From contig CANJKZ010000778.1 in the NCBI GenBank assembly GCA_947471745.1, forward strand, positions 310,001 to 374,000: 64,000 bases of DNA. The letters run 5' to 3'. Below the pieces are notes generated by a model, which was not told where the DNA came from, did no database searches, and was given only the letters and a program-made list of their open reading frames with translations. Origin of the DNA: Closterium sp. Naga37s-1 (taxonomy: Eukaryota > Streptophyta > Zygnematophyceae > Desmidiales > Closteriaceae). Below, one piece after another: positions 19,001 to 31,000 of this stretch (position 1 is the first letter of the stretch; each line of letters begins with the position of its first letter). A program made the translations under genes and the position numbers.

Positions 19001-22000
19001 CCTGGCACCCAGTGGAGCCTCCGACGGCCAGTCTACGGTCTCCGCCAGGCACCGCGTGAGTGGCACGACACACTGAGGACTACGCTTGCGGCTCTTGGGT
19101 TTGCTCCCTCTACTGCTGACCCGTCGTTGTTTCTGCGCACCGACACTTCTTTGCCGCCGTTCTACATCCTCGTGTACGTCGACGACTTGGTCTTTGCCAC
19201 AGCTGACACTGCTGGACTAGCCTACGTGAAGTCCGAGCTGCAGAAGAGACACACGTGCACAGACCTGGGTGAACTGCGCAGCTACCTTGGCTTGCAGATC
19301 ACTCGGGACAGAGCACGCCGCACCATTACCTTGACTCAGTCACACATGGTGCAGCAGGTCCTTCAGCGCTTCGGCTTCACGTACTCCTCGCCTCAGGCCA
19401 CTCCTCTGTCTACTCGCCACTCGCTCTCAGCTCTGCCTTCGGATGAGTCCGTAGAGTCGAGTGGCCCGTACCCAGAGCTTGTTGGCTGCCTCATGTACCT
19501 GATGACCTGCACACGACCTGACCTTGCATACCCTCTTAGCATTCTTGCACGCTATGTTGCTCCTGGGAGACACCGACCAGAGCACATGGCTGCAGCGAAG
19601 AGGGTGTTGCGCTACTTGTGCAGTACGTCGGGCATGGGGCTAGTGCTTGGAGGGCGGAGTCCAGTGGTCCTCACTGGGCACGCGGACGCTTCTTGGGCTG
19701 ACGACCAGGCTACGCAGCGGTCGTCGCAGGGTTACACCTTCAGTCTTGGTTCCGGCTCTGTCTCGTGGCGGGCTACTCGCTCGTCCTCTGTTCTCGGCTC
19801 CAGTTGTGAGGCTGAGATCTACGCCGGGGCCATGGCTGCACAGGAGCTTCGCTGGCTCACCTACCTGCTGACTGACCTTGGAGAGCAGCCTCGTTCTCCT
19901 CCAGTGCTGTACGTAGACAACAAGGCCATGCTGGCCTTGTGTCGAGAGCAGCGCTTGAATCACAGAACGAAGCACATTGCTCTCCGTTACTTTCTTGCTC
20001 GTGAGCTGCAGCAGCGTGGTCAGTTGCGACTTGCGTACGTGGCCTCTGAGGCCAACACTGCTGATGTGTTCACCAAGGCACTTGCGCCTTGTGACCATCA
20101 GCGCTTCTGTTATAGATTAAGGACGGAGTCTATGAAGATTAGGGGCTGAAATATCTCAAAATCGTCAACTACAATTCTGGACAGAAAAGTCGTCGTCACA
20201 AGAAACGTCGTCGACGAAAGGTCCACTGTTAGAATTCTTTCAAACTCGAGTATGTTGTAGCCCTTGACCGTGGCTATCTTTCCCAATTTGAATAGTATCA
20301 GAATATGGAGTATAACTCGAGTTATGAACTTCGGCGCACTAGGGGGTATGCTGCCATAGAAAACGTAACTCAATCACAATGATCTCACAAGTTCACACAA
20401 GAAAGTTAGAGTAGCAATAGAACCAGGTAGGAGGGGATGAGGAGGACGAGAGGGAAGGTCCCAAGAGAGTCCCCAACCAAGGAAACCCCATGCCATACAA
20501 TTCCCTTCCCCATAGGCAACCCAACTTTGACCTTTGTCACTATCCCAACCTCCACAATCCACCTCAACCCAACTTGGCCACACTTGCCAACCTGGTTTGG
20601 TTTCTCCCAACCATTTGGCAGCAACTACAGTAGAAAAGACGAATTTCCCAACCCCCAAAAGTCTGTACCCCATATTGAGTCAACCCCACAACTTCCCATA
20701 GTCACCCCAACCAAATATCAAAAGCATACGAACTCCAACGTTCGTAACTTTCTAGTTCGTGCTCCGATTGAAGCGATACTTGGTTCCTCGGAAAGCTCTT
20801 GAGCAGAGGAGTCACTTCAGATATCTGCTCAAGCCAAATAACATTCACACACACACTCAGAAAAACCAAACCGCACAAAACACAAATTCTTGCACACACT
20901 CACAACACGCATGCAACGCACGAACATATGATGGGAGGCAGACAGACGTGAATGCGAATGGTAGCATCACTCAACAAACTCCCCCTCTGGCTGCCAACCA
21001 TCATCCCACATGCCATAGCTCAAGCATGCATCCTCAATGCACACTCATCCCAGCAAGCTTCATGCCCTTCCAATGCTCAGATTCAGCCAGGCGCTTGGTG
21101 AGAATGTCAGCCGCCTGCTGATGGGTCTTCACAATCTCCAGCCGCACCTCCTTGTCCAGGAGCCTCCTCACCCAATGCCACTTAGGCCTGATGTGCTTCG
21201 TCAGCCCATGAAGGCAAGCGTTCTTAGCAAGCTTCACAGCCGACTCGTTGTCACAGAAAATCACAGTTGGCTCCTTTTGGCACACTCCGATCTCCTCCAA
21301 CAAACGCCTCAGCCACACCACCTCCTTTGCCCCATGATGCAGAGCCATGTACTCTGTCTCACACGAGGACTGCCCCACCTCGTTCTGCTTCTTGCTGCGC
21401 CAGCTCACTGCACCACCTCCAAACAGGCACACATAGCCTCCAATGCTGGTGCCATCCGCCTTCACAGAGTTGAAGCTAGCGTCGGTGTAGCAGGTCAGGA
21501 GCATCTCCCCCTTGCCCAAATCAGCTGCACCCCTCTGCAGCCTCTGTCGCACAGCACTGTACTCCAAGCCCACTAATGCCGTAGTGCTCACATAGCGGAC
21601 CAACCTCTTGGCCGCTTCCAGCTGCTCATGACTGGGGCGTGAAACCACACTTGCAAGCCTGGATGTAGCAAAGGCAATGTCAGGCCGCGTGTAGTTAGCC
21701 GCATAATTGAGTGCCCCCACCATGGAATGAAACAGCTTCCTGTCACTCTCACCCACCACCTCCTCTTCAGCACAGGGCTCCACAGTGAACCCCGAAGGCA
21801 GTGGGGTGGCTGGCTTTCCTCCATCTTGCAGCCCATACTTCTCAGCCAGCCCCTCACAATACTTTCTCTGGTGCAACCTCAACACTCCCTTGTCAAGGTC
21901 CCTCTCCACATGCATGCCCAAATAGTACTTCACATCTCCCATCTTGGAGCACTTAAACTGCATCTCCAGCATCTCCTCCACATGCTCAATCATTGCAGAC

Positions 22001-25000
22001 GACTCAGAGAAGAGCAGGATGTCATCCACATACACCAGGAGCATGAGAAACTGCTCCTTCTCCTGCAGCAGGAACAAGCTGTGATCACACTCACTCTTCT
22101 TGAAACCCCCAGCCAGCAGAGTCTCCTCTAACTTGTGGTACCATGCACGAGGAGCCTGCTTCAGGCCATAGATGGCCTTCTTCAGCCTGCACACCCTGCC
22201 GCTCCCATCATCCAAACCCTCAGGCTGTAACATGTACAGCTCCTCCAGAATGATCCCATTGAGGAAGGCGGTGGTGATGTCCATCTGCTTCACCCGCCAT
22301 CCACGGTATGCTGCCATTGCCAATGACACCCGAAGTGTTGTGCCTTTCCCCACAGGAGCATAGAGCTCGTTGAAGTCCTTTCCCTTTGTCTGCTGAAACC
22401 CCTTAGCCACAAGCCTTGACTTGTAGCGGGTCAGCGCCCCATCAGGTCCGTACTTGTACCTGAAAATCAGCTTGGAAGAAATGGCCTTCTTCCCAGGTGG
22501 CAGCTCACACAGCTCCCACGTCTCATTCTCTAGCAGAGAATCATACTCCTCCTTCACACTCTGCTTCCACTTTTCAGCATCGGGCCCGCTCAATGCCTCA
22601 GCTAGCGTCTTGGGCTCAGGGACGGCTGCCCAGTAGCAGTGTGCTATCTCATCCTCATCACACTGCTCAGCCACACTCCCAGCCCTTACCACCTTTGGCT
22701 TGCCACGGCTTGCATAGGTCAGCCTGTTAGGAGGGCGCACATCCCTCCTAGGACGGTCAGCCGTACGTCCGGCACCTTGTGGAGCACCTTGCTCCTCCTG
22801 CTGCTGCGGCTGCTGCTGCTGTTGCTGCTGCTGCTGCTCCTCCACCTCAGGTTCTCCCCCATCCTCTGTCACCCCAGAGATCTCATTCTCAGAGACAGAA
22901 ACCTCCACTTGCCTTGAAGGCCGCTGCACCTCATCGGCCTCTACAATTAGCGGTGTCGTTGGAAGCTTCTGCTGCTGCTGCTGCTTCCACTCCTTGTAGT
23001 ACAAGGATTCAAGGAACTTCACATCCCTTGACACAGTCAGCTGCTGGCTGGTCAAGTCCCAAATCAGCCAGCCCTTGTGATCCTTAGCAAGCCCCAAGTG
23101 CACACCCCATCTCCCAGAAGCTTCCAGTTTTCCCCTCTTCTCCTTAGGCACATGAAACACCACCATGCACCCAAAGGCTCTCAGCATGTTCACAGCTGGT
23201 GCAATCCCATACCACTTGGTGTAGGGGACCCACTGCTTGTCCCCCACAGTCGCCAGCACCCTGTTCTTCACAACAACGACCTGCCGCAGTGCTGTCACCC
23301 AAAACGGATCCGGCAGCCCTGCACGCCCAAGGAGAGTGCGAGCACCTTCCTGCAGGGTCCGGTTGAACCGCTCAGCCACGCCATTCTGCTGAGGGTTGTA
23401 AGGCACTGTGAGCTGATGCTGGATCCCCTTCCGCTTCAGCTCCTTCTCAAAATCAGCGCCGATGAACTCTCCTCCGTTGTCAGTGCGGATCACCTTCACC
23501 TTGTGTCCGCTTTCCCTTTGTGCTCTCGGCATCCACTCCTTAAGAACAGCCGCTGCCACCTCCCCCTTAGTCTTGAGAGGGTACACCCACACCGCACGCG
23601 TGTGGTCGTCCACAATCGTCAAGAAGTAGCGGCTGCCCGAGAGAGAAAGGGCCCTCGTGGGGCCCACCACATCCATGTGCACTAGTGAAAGTGGTGCCTT
23701 GGCTGGTCCTGTGCTGCTTCTGAAGGGAAACTTCGTGAATTTGGTCTCAAGGCAGGTAGGGCAGCTCCCAATCTCCTTTGCTCCCCCCTTCACCTCCAGC
23801 CCCTTCAAGCACCCATCCTTTACCAACTTCTGCAGCATAGGAATGTTCACATGGCACAGCCTCTCATGCCACGTCTCCCAATCAGCCTCACCACTCCCAG
23901 ATGAAGCCTTTGCCCATGCAGCTGTCGCATCCACACCAGCAAGCACCTCACCATGTGGCTGTTGTGGCTGCTGCACCTTCTTGACTGCATCCAGGGCCCC
24001 AGCAGTTGGTGCAGTCTCCTCTCCTCCCGCAGTTGCTTTAGCCGCTGCCGCTGCCTTTGCCGTTGCTGGTGGTTTCCCCTTCCAAGGGATGATGGGCAGC
24101 TGCCACAAGTCCTTGATGCAGCTGCTCTTCTCCTCCAATTTCCACAGCAGCAACTTCCCAAGCTTTGCACGGCAGCTGGTTGGGCCGAAGGTAACTTCAG
24201 CCTTGCTCTTCTGCAGCCGGCGCACAGAAAGAAGGTTAGCGGACAAACCTTCAACCAACAGCACATTCCCAAGCCCCACAAGCTCTCCATTGGCTCCCAT
24301 CACCTTGGCATTCCCAACACCAATCACAGGGAGCAAAGCACCTGAAGCGGCAGCCACAAACTTGATCTTCCCAGGAGGTTTTACCTCATCAAGCAAATCT
24401 GCCCGTGGGGTCATATGACTCGTGCAACCTGAATCGATCACCCAGTGAGTGAGGGGGTGCATCACAACCTTCCCAACTGAACCCACATCACCCCCACTCC
24501 CTTGCACATCCTCAACCATGAGGAACATCCCAGGGTCGGCTTTACCTTGTGCACCATCACCTTGTGCACCTGAACCTTGCACAGCGCCACCGCGTGCACG
24601 TTCACCACTTGGCGGCTTCATGCCTGGAGGGGCCCATCCCTCAGGCCGGCTGAAACACTTGAACCACGGGTGTCCAGCCTTCTTGCAGTACCAGCACGCA
24701 CCCTCCATTCGGGTGCTCCCCCTGCCACCAGAGCTCCCATGCCCCTCATTGTAGTCACCTCGGCCTCTCCCTCTGCCAAAGCCTCTCCCACGGCCTCGGC
24801 CTCTCCCTCCCCCTCTTCCTCTGCTGCCTCCTGCAGCTCCATACCCCTCAGCAGTTTTGTTGGCAGCACCACCTCCCGTGTGGCGTCTGCGGAAGTCCTC
24901 CTGCAGAATCTGCTGCCGTAGCCACTCAGGCGTCCATTTGTCCTGCTGAACGTTGAGGGTGGGGATGAGGTTGTCCCACGAGTTGTCGAGCACCGAGATG

Positions 25001-28000
25001 ATCTTGGTGCACTGTTGCATCTGCGACACTTCGCTGCCCGCCGCTGCCATCCTCGCATAGGTGTCCTTGATCTTGTCAAGGACCGGTTTCACATCATCTC
25101 CCGGTTTCATGGAGAGGGCAGCCAACTCCTTCTCCAACACAATCACCATCGGCAGCGTGTTGGGCTGAATCACGTCGCGTAGTAGCTTCCATGCCTTCGG
25201 TCCGGAATCATCCAACTCCACCAAATCCTTGATGTGCTGGAACATGTCGTTGTTGACCGATTGGAGGATGAGGTCGTACAGCACCGCGCTCTTCTCAATC
25301 CACCGATCGCGGGCATCTCCTTCCCCCGGCATCTTCTCCTCTCCCATTGCAATTTTCAGCAGCTTGTAGCGCTTGAAGGCGCTCCGCATCCGCCCGCTCC
25401 ATTCCTCATAGTTGGAGCCATCCAAAGCTTCAATCTTGGATGGTGGCGGCTCACTCCTCTTCTCAGCTGCATCTCCACTCCCTTGATTCATCTCCTCTGC
25501 TCCCAATCAGAGGTTTCAGCTCCCCCTTTTGCTGGTCACAATGTAGATCCACACAATCTTCACAAGTGTCAGCGCCAACGAAATTTCGGCAGAGTTTCCC
25601 CTTAGCGGAAGTCACATCCAACCTCCAGAACTCCACTTAGGCACGCCCACAGGCCATGGTGGGTCTAAGAGGGTCTTCACACTTCAGTAGACTCCCCACA
25701 AGGTCCTTAATCACCTCTGATACCACTTGTTATAGATTAAGGACGGAGTCTATGAAGATTAGGGGCTGAAATATCTCAAAATCGTCAACTACAATTCTGG
25801 ACAGAAAAGTCGTCGTCACAAGAAACGTCGTCGACGAAAGGTCCACTGTTAGAATTCTTTCAAACTCGAGTATGTTGTAGCCCTTGACCGTGGCTATCTT
25901 TCCCAATTTGAATAGTATCAGAATATGGAGTATAACTCGAGTTATGAACTTCGGCGCACTAGGGGGTATGCTGCCATAGAAAACGTAACTCAATCACAAT
26001 GATCTCACAAGTTCACACAAGAAAGTTAGAGTAGCAATAGAACCAGGTAGGAGGGGATGAGGAGGACGAGAGGGAAGGTCCCAAGAGAGTCCCCAACCAA
26101 GGAAACCCCATGCCATACAATTCCCTTCCCCATAGGCAACCCAACTTTGACCTTTGTCACTATCCCAACCTCCACAATCCACCTCAACCCAACTTGGCCA
26201 CACTTGCCAACCTGGTTTGGTTTCTCCCAACCATTTGGCAGCAACTACAGTAGAAAAGACGAATTTCCCAACCCCCAAAAGTCTGTACCCCATATTGAGT
26301 CAACCCCACAACTTCCCATAGTCACCCCAACCAAATATCAAAAGCATACGAACTCCAACGTTCGTAACTTTCTAGTTCGTGCTCCGATTGAAGCGATACT
26401 TGGTTCCTCGGAAAGCTCTTGAGCAGAGGAGTCACTTCAGATATCTGCTCAAGCCAAATAACATTCACACACACACTCAGAAAAACCAAACCGCACAAAA
26501 CACAAATTCTTGCACACACTCACAACACGCATGCAACGCACGAACATATGATGGGAGGCAGACAGACGTGAATGCGAATGGTAGCATCACTCAACAGCTT
26601 CTGCACTCAGTTGGGTCTTGTACCTGTCTTGCCTCACTTGCTCTCCTCTTGACCTTGCTTGTACTGTCACATATATATACCTGCTCTTGCTTGTCTAGCT
26701 CTATATATATATGTGTCCTCCTGCATGTGAACTGGCCTTGTGGCCTTGTCGTTGTGCTCGGACTGTGTGGTGACTTTGTGATCCACCCTGAGCTTGCTGT
26801 GCTTTGCGTGACTGGTCTTGTGACCCCTTGTTCTCCCCCACTTTGCCTATGGGGGTGTGTCAGAACATTATATAGCTTATGCTGTTGTGTAGGCTATAGT
26901 GGGGTATCCCATAGGGGGTACAACCCAATTAGGGTTTCCTATATGTACTCACTTCATTCATAGTTCATTCATTCGCGTTCTCCTTTCCACATTAATTTCT
27001 CCACTTTCGTGCTGGTGCTCCCCTTGGTGGCAGCAGCCACGCTATCCTTTCCTTTGCGAACGTAAGTGTAGTAAACTATCTGCGCAAAGATAGTGCCATG
27101 TGATAGCACACCCAGAATGCTCCCAATGGCCACTGCGAAGCACGATGGGGAATACATAAAATGGAGGGAGGAAAGATGGATATGGGAATGTACAGAGAGG
27201 CGAGACACTGTCAGGTTTGGGTTGGAGTGGTGGAAACGAGGCGGGGGAAGGAAGGAGGTTGGGGGGATTGGTGGGCAAGGGGGGGCGGTCGGTGGGGAAC
27301 AAAGAAAGAGACGTGACTCTCGAATAAATGGAAGGAGATAGCATGGGCCGAGGAGAGAAAATGGACAGCTAAGAAGCGTAGACATGAGAATGGGGGGATG
27401 GGAAGGGTGTCTTACTGCTGATAGGGGCCTTTTCTTGGATAGACGTGAACAGGCGAGCTGCGGCATGGGGAGTACAAAAGAATGCCAGATGGGGGACAAG
27501 AAGGGAAATATACGTGAAGCAAAGAGCTGGGAACCTTCCAATGCTTAGTATGGTTGGCAGCACTGGCATCACAATAGTCATCAATAATAGGATGAGAAAA
27601 TGAGGTGATATTTACTGAGTGGAAGGACATTTGATGCGCCTCAGAGAGTCGATTATTGGATGGGAAAGTGAGGTGATTGATAGTGAGTGGAAGCGGAGTG
27701 GTGCTCACCGATGCAGCCAGCAAAGGTGAGGAATGTGGTGAACACACTCAGCTGCCCCGTGCTCTTGCCCTGCTCATGGAACACCGTGATGGAACCATTA
27801 ACAACCGCACATGTCATGAGATAAAACATGGCATGACAAGGTGATATGACATGACATGATACGAGACAGCCATATGACTTGACATGGTAGCGGAGTATGA
27901 GATGTAGCACGCAGCCGAGGGATGATGATGCCAACTTGCGGCACACAGAATGACCAGGAAACAACATGAAGAGTTGGGATGACACGACATGGCATGGCAC

Positions 28001-31000
28001 GGCATGGAATGACACAGCATGTACTCAACATTCAAAACCAATGCTGCTTGCTCACCACATAGTTGCTCCACATTTGGGGGATGCGTCCAATGGTGAACAG
28101 AGCCGTTTGGGCATTCTGCATGAGATAAGAGGGTTGAATGGGTTGAGATGGGGCGGGACGGGACGGGACGGGATGGGATAGGATGGGATGGGGTTGGATA
28201 AGATGGGTTGCAGTGTATTTAGTGAGTGACAAAAGGCACGGCCGGTTGAAAAGGCAATGCATGCACTGCAGGGTGTTCAGGAGAAGAGCCACTGCAGGAC
28301 GTTGGTTGGAGACAAAGAGAGTTCTAGCAGGAGCACAAACTTTCAATGGTAGGCAAGAAAAAACCATAATGCAAATCCTACTGCTAGTCGACAAGTTGAC
28401 AATGCACAGGTTGCTATAGGCGCCCACGTATTGGCTAGCTAGAGAGGCCCACTCATGTGGATGATCCCATACAAGCAGTCCCAATTCGGATTACAAGAAA
28501 GGAAGCCCAACAGGCGGCACACTCATGTAAATGATCTGATCTGATACAGGTGTGCGTTCATCATATCATTCCTCCAAACAGTTCTCTAGTCGAACGATAA
28601 AATGGAACAAAAAGCAGGCCCACTCACATAGATGGTCTCGTACAGGCTGGCGCTCATGGCCCCTGAGAACAGCACTGGTACCAGGGCGGAGTAGCTGTAG
28701 TAGAACAGGAGAAGGGGGGGAGAGGGGGAGAGAAGAGGGTGCGGAGAGGGGCGTGAGAACAGCACTGGTACCAGGGCGGAGTAGCTGTCAGAAAGAATGC
28801 GATGCAAGGAGAGGTGTCCATGGGAAGGATGAAAGGGAGGAGAGGGGAGAGAAGTGGGTGCAGGGAGGGGCGTGTATGAGAGCAGCACTGGTACCAAGGC
28901 AGGGTAGCTGTTAAGGAGAGGAGGCTGCACAGAGAGGTGTCAATGGGAAGGATGGACGCGGGGAAAAGGGGGGGAGATGGCTGTCAAATGATATATATGT
29001 TTAGGCTATAGTGGGGTAGCCAATATGGGGTACAACCCCTTTTTAGGGTTTCATATTTGTACCAATCTCATTCATAGTTCATTCATTCCTGCCTACTATC
29101 TTAACATGGTTTCAGAGCAGGAGTTCCCTAGGACCTAACTCAGTGGGCCCACCGTTTTTTTTCCGCCGCGTCGCGCCCTACTGTCGCCCCTAGCGGGCCC
29201 TACTGCCGCGTCGCGCCCTACTGCTGCGCCGCGCCCTGCTGTCGCGTCGCGCCCTGCGGCCGCGTCGCGCCCTGCTGCCGCGTCGCGCCCCGCAACCGCG
29301 TCGCGCGCGCTGCTGCTGCGTCGCCCGACCGCCGCAACGCGAGCGCTGCAGCTGCGTCGCCCGCCCGCCGCGTCGCGCGCCCTTCCGCCGCGTCGCCCGC
29401 GCCCTGCTGCGCTGCCCGCGCCCTGCTGCGCCGCCCGCGCCCTGCTGAGCCCGCCGCGCCCTGCTGCGCCGCCCGCGCCCTGCTGCGCCGCCCGCGCCCT
29501 GTTGCGCCGCCCGCTCTCTGCTGCGTTGCCCGCGCCCTGCTTAGCCGCCCGCGCCCTGCTGCGCTGCTCGCGCCCTGTTGCGCCGCCCAGCCACCCGCGC
29601 CCTGCTGAGCCGCCCGCGCCCTGCTGCGCCGCCCGCGCCCTACTGCGCCGCCCGCGCCCTACTGCGCCGCCCGCGCCCTACTGCGCCGCTCGCGCCCTGC
29701 TGGGCCGTCGCACGCCCTTCTGACACCTCGCCTGCCCTGCGTCGCGCGTCCTGCTGCTCGTCACCGCCTAGCACCATGGCCACTCTTCGTGTTCTGTCCT
29801 TCGACACTGAGGGCCGTCCTGTAGAGTTCGACGCCTGGCTCGATGACTTGCAGCTCTACCTCATTAGCACCAGCAAAGACGAGATCTCCCTCTTTGATCA
29901 CACCTCCGGTGCTCTAGCTGCTCCTGCTGACACAGCTGCCCTTAGCGAGCGCTCTCAGTGGCTGACACGCGATGCTGCTGCCCGCCTTGCTATTCGCAAC
30001 CACCTGCCGCTGGCGGAACTTAAGCACTTTGGCGAGCACAAAACCGCTAAGGCCCTGTACGACGCTGTAGTTGCTCGCTACTCCTCCCCTGCCACTGCTG
30101 CGCTCAGCCGCCTCATGCTGCCGTACCTGTTCCCCGAGCTGTCGAGCTTTGCCACCGTAGCCGACCTCATCACTCACCTTCGCTCTAGTGACGCTCGTGT
30201 CCGTGCCGCACTCCGCAAGGAGTTTGTTGCCCAGCACCCCCCTCCGACGTACTGGACGCTCCACTTTATAGTGACCCGCCTCCCTGACACCCTTCGCTCA
30301 GTCAGGGATCACTTCCTAGCGCGCTGTCCCTCCGACCTCACCATAGACCTCCTAGAGGAGCACCTCTTAGCCGCTTAGAGCAGCATTTTTAGTGTGGCTG
30401 CTGCTCGTGGTGCTCCTCGCACCCCCATCTTTGAGGGGTGCGCTTCTTCCCCTCTTGCCCCCTCCTACGCCACTGCTGCCGCTGTAGACTTCCTTGGAGC
30501 CGACTCGGTTGGTGCTGCCTCCACTTCTGCTGGGCGGCGCCGCACCGGCAAGGGCAAGGGGGGCAAGGTGGTGGCGGTGGCGGCGGAGGAGGAGGTGGAG
30601 GAGGTGGAGGTGGCGGTGGGAGTGGAGGCAGTGGTGGCGGGGGTGCTGGTGGGAGTGGTAGCGGCGGTGGAGGAGGTGGTGGTGGTGGCGGCGGTGGGAG
30701 TGGCGGTGGTGGCGGTAGCGGCGGTGGTGGCGGTAGCGGCGGTGGTGGAGGCAGCGGAGGTGGTGGCGGTCGTGGTGGAGGCGCTGGTCAGAGACAGCAG
30801 CAGCAGCGGTCCCTTACGCCTCAGCAGCTTCGTGAGTGGTTGGCTCAGAGGGGTACGTCTGGGGGTACTCGCTGTCCGTATGTCATTCGCACCGGTGAGC
30901 GTGCTGGTCAGACATGCGGCAAGCCCCACCCCCAGCAGCGTTGCTTCTCCCGCCTTGACGACGCCTGGCGTGAGGAGATGGGTGCAGAGGTTGAGACCCC

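Larger units (their letters stand above)
20108..26596 (-). mobile_element. Element D: intact Ty1/copia retrotransposon nested in element C
   Basis: LTRs of 869 bp (20108-20976 and 25728-26596) look identical by eye; flanks are GCTTC (20103-20107 and 26597-26601). It contains a primer-binding site, one uninterrupted gag-pol frame of 1,490 codons and a polypurine tract. It is the youngest element visible and the best candidate here for an active autonomous element. Its long LTRs and canonical zinc knuckle set it apart from the C group, and it resembles element I in layout. Confidence 0.97.
13054..26991 (+). mobile_element. Element C: Ty1/copia retrotransposon in the last exon of the MPU1 homologue
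   Basis: LTRs of 134 bp (13054-13187 and 26858-26991) show no difference by eye and are flanked by TTAAT (13049-13053 and 26992-26996), so the insertion is recent. Without element D it is about 7.4 kb. Its gag-pol is one open frame of 1,955 codons up to the point where D entered (20107) and another 16 codons plus stop after D. Before D arrived it looked intact and autonomous. B is its close relative. Confidence 0.95.

Noticed and set aside
28594..28930. Triple SYSALVPVLFS repeat as a real repeat protein
   Set aside because: The copies are separated by intron-like polypyrimidine sequence with acceptors; only the 28628-28694 copy joins to a donor in the right frame.
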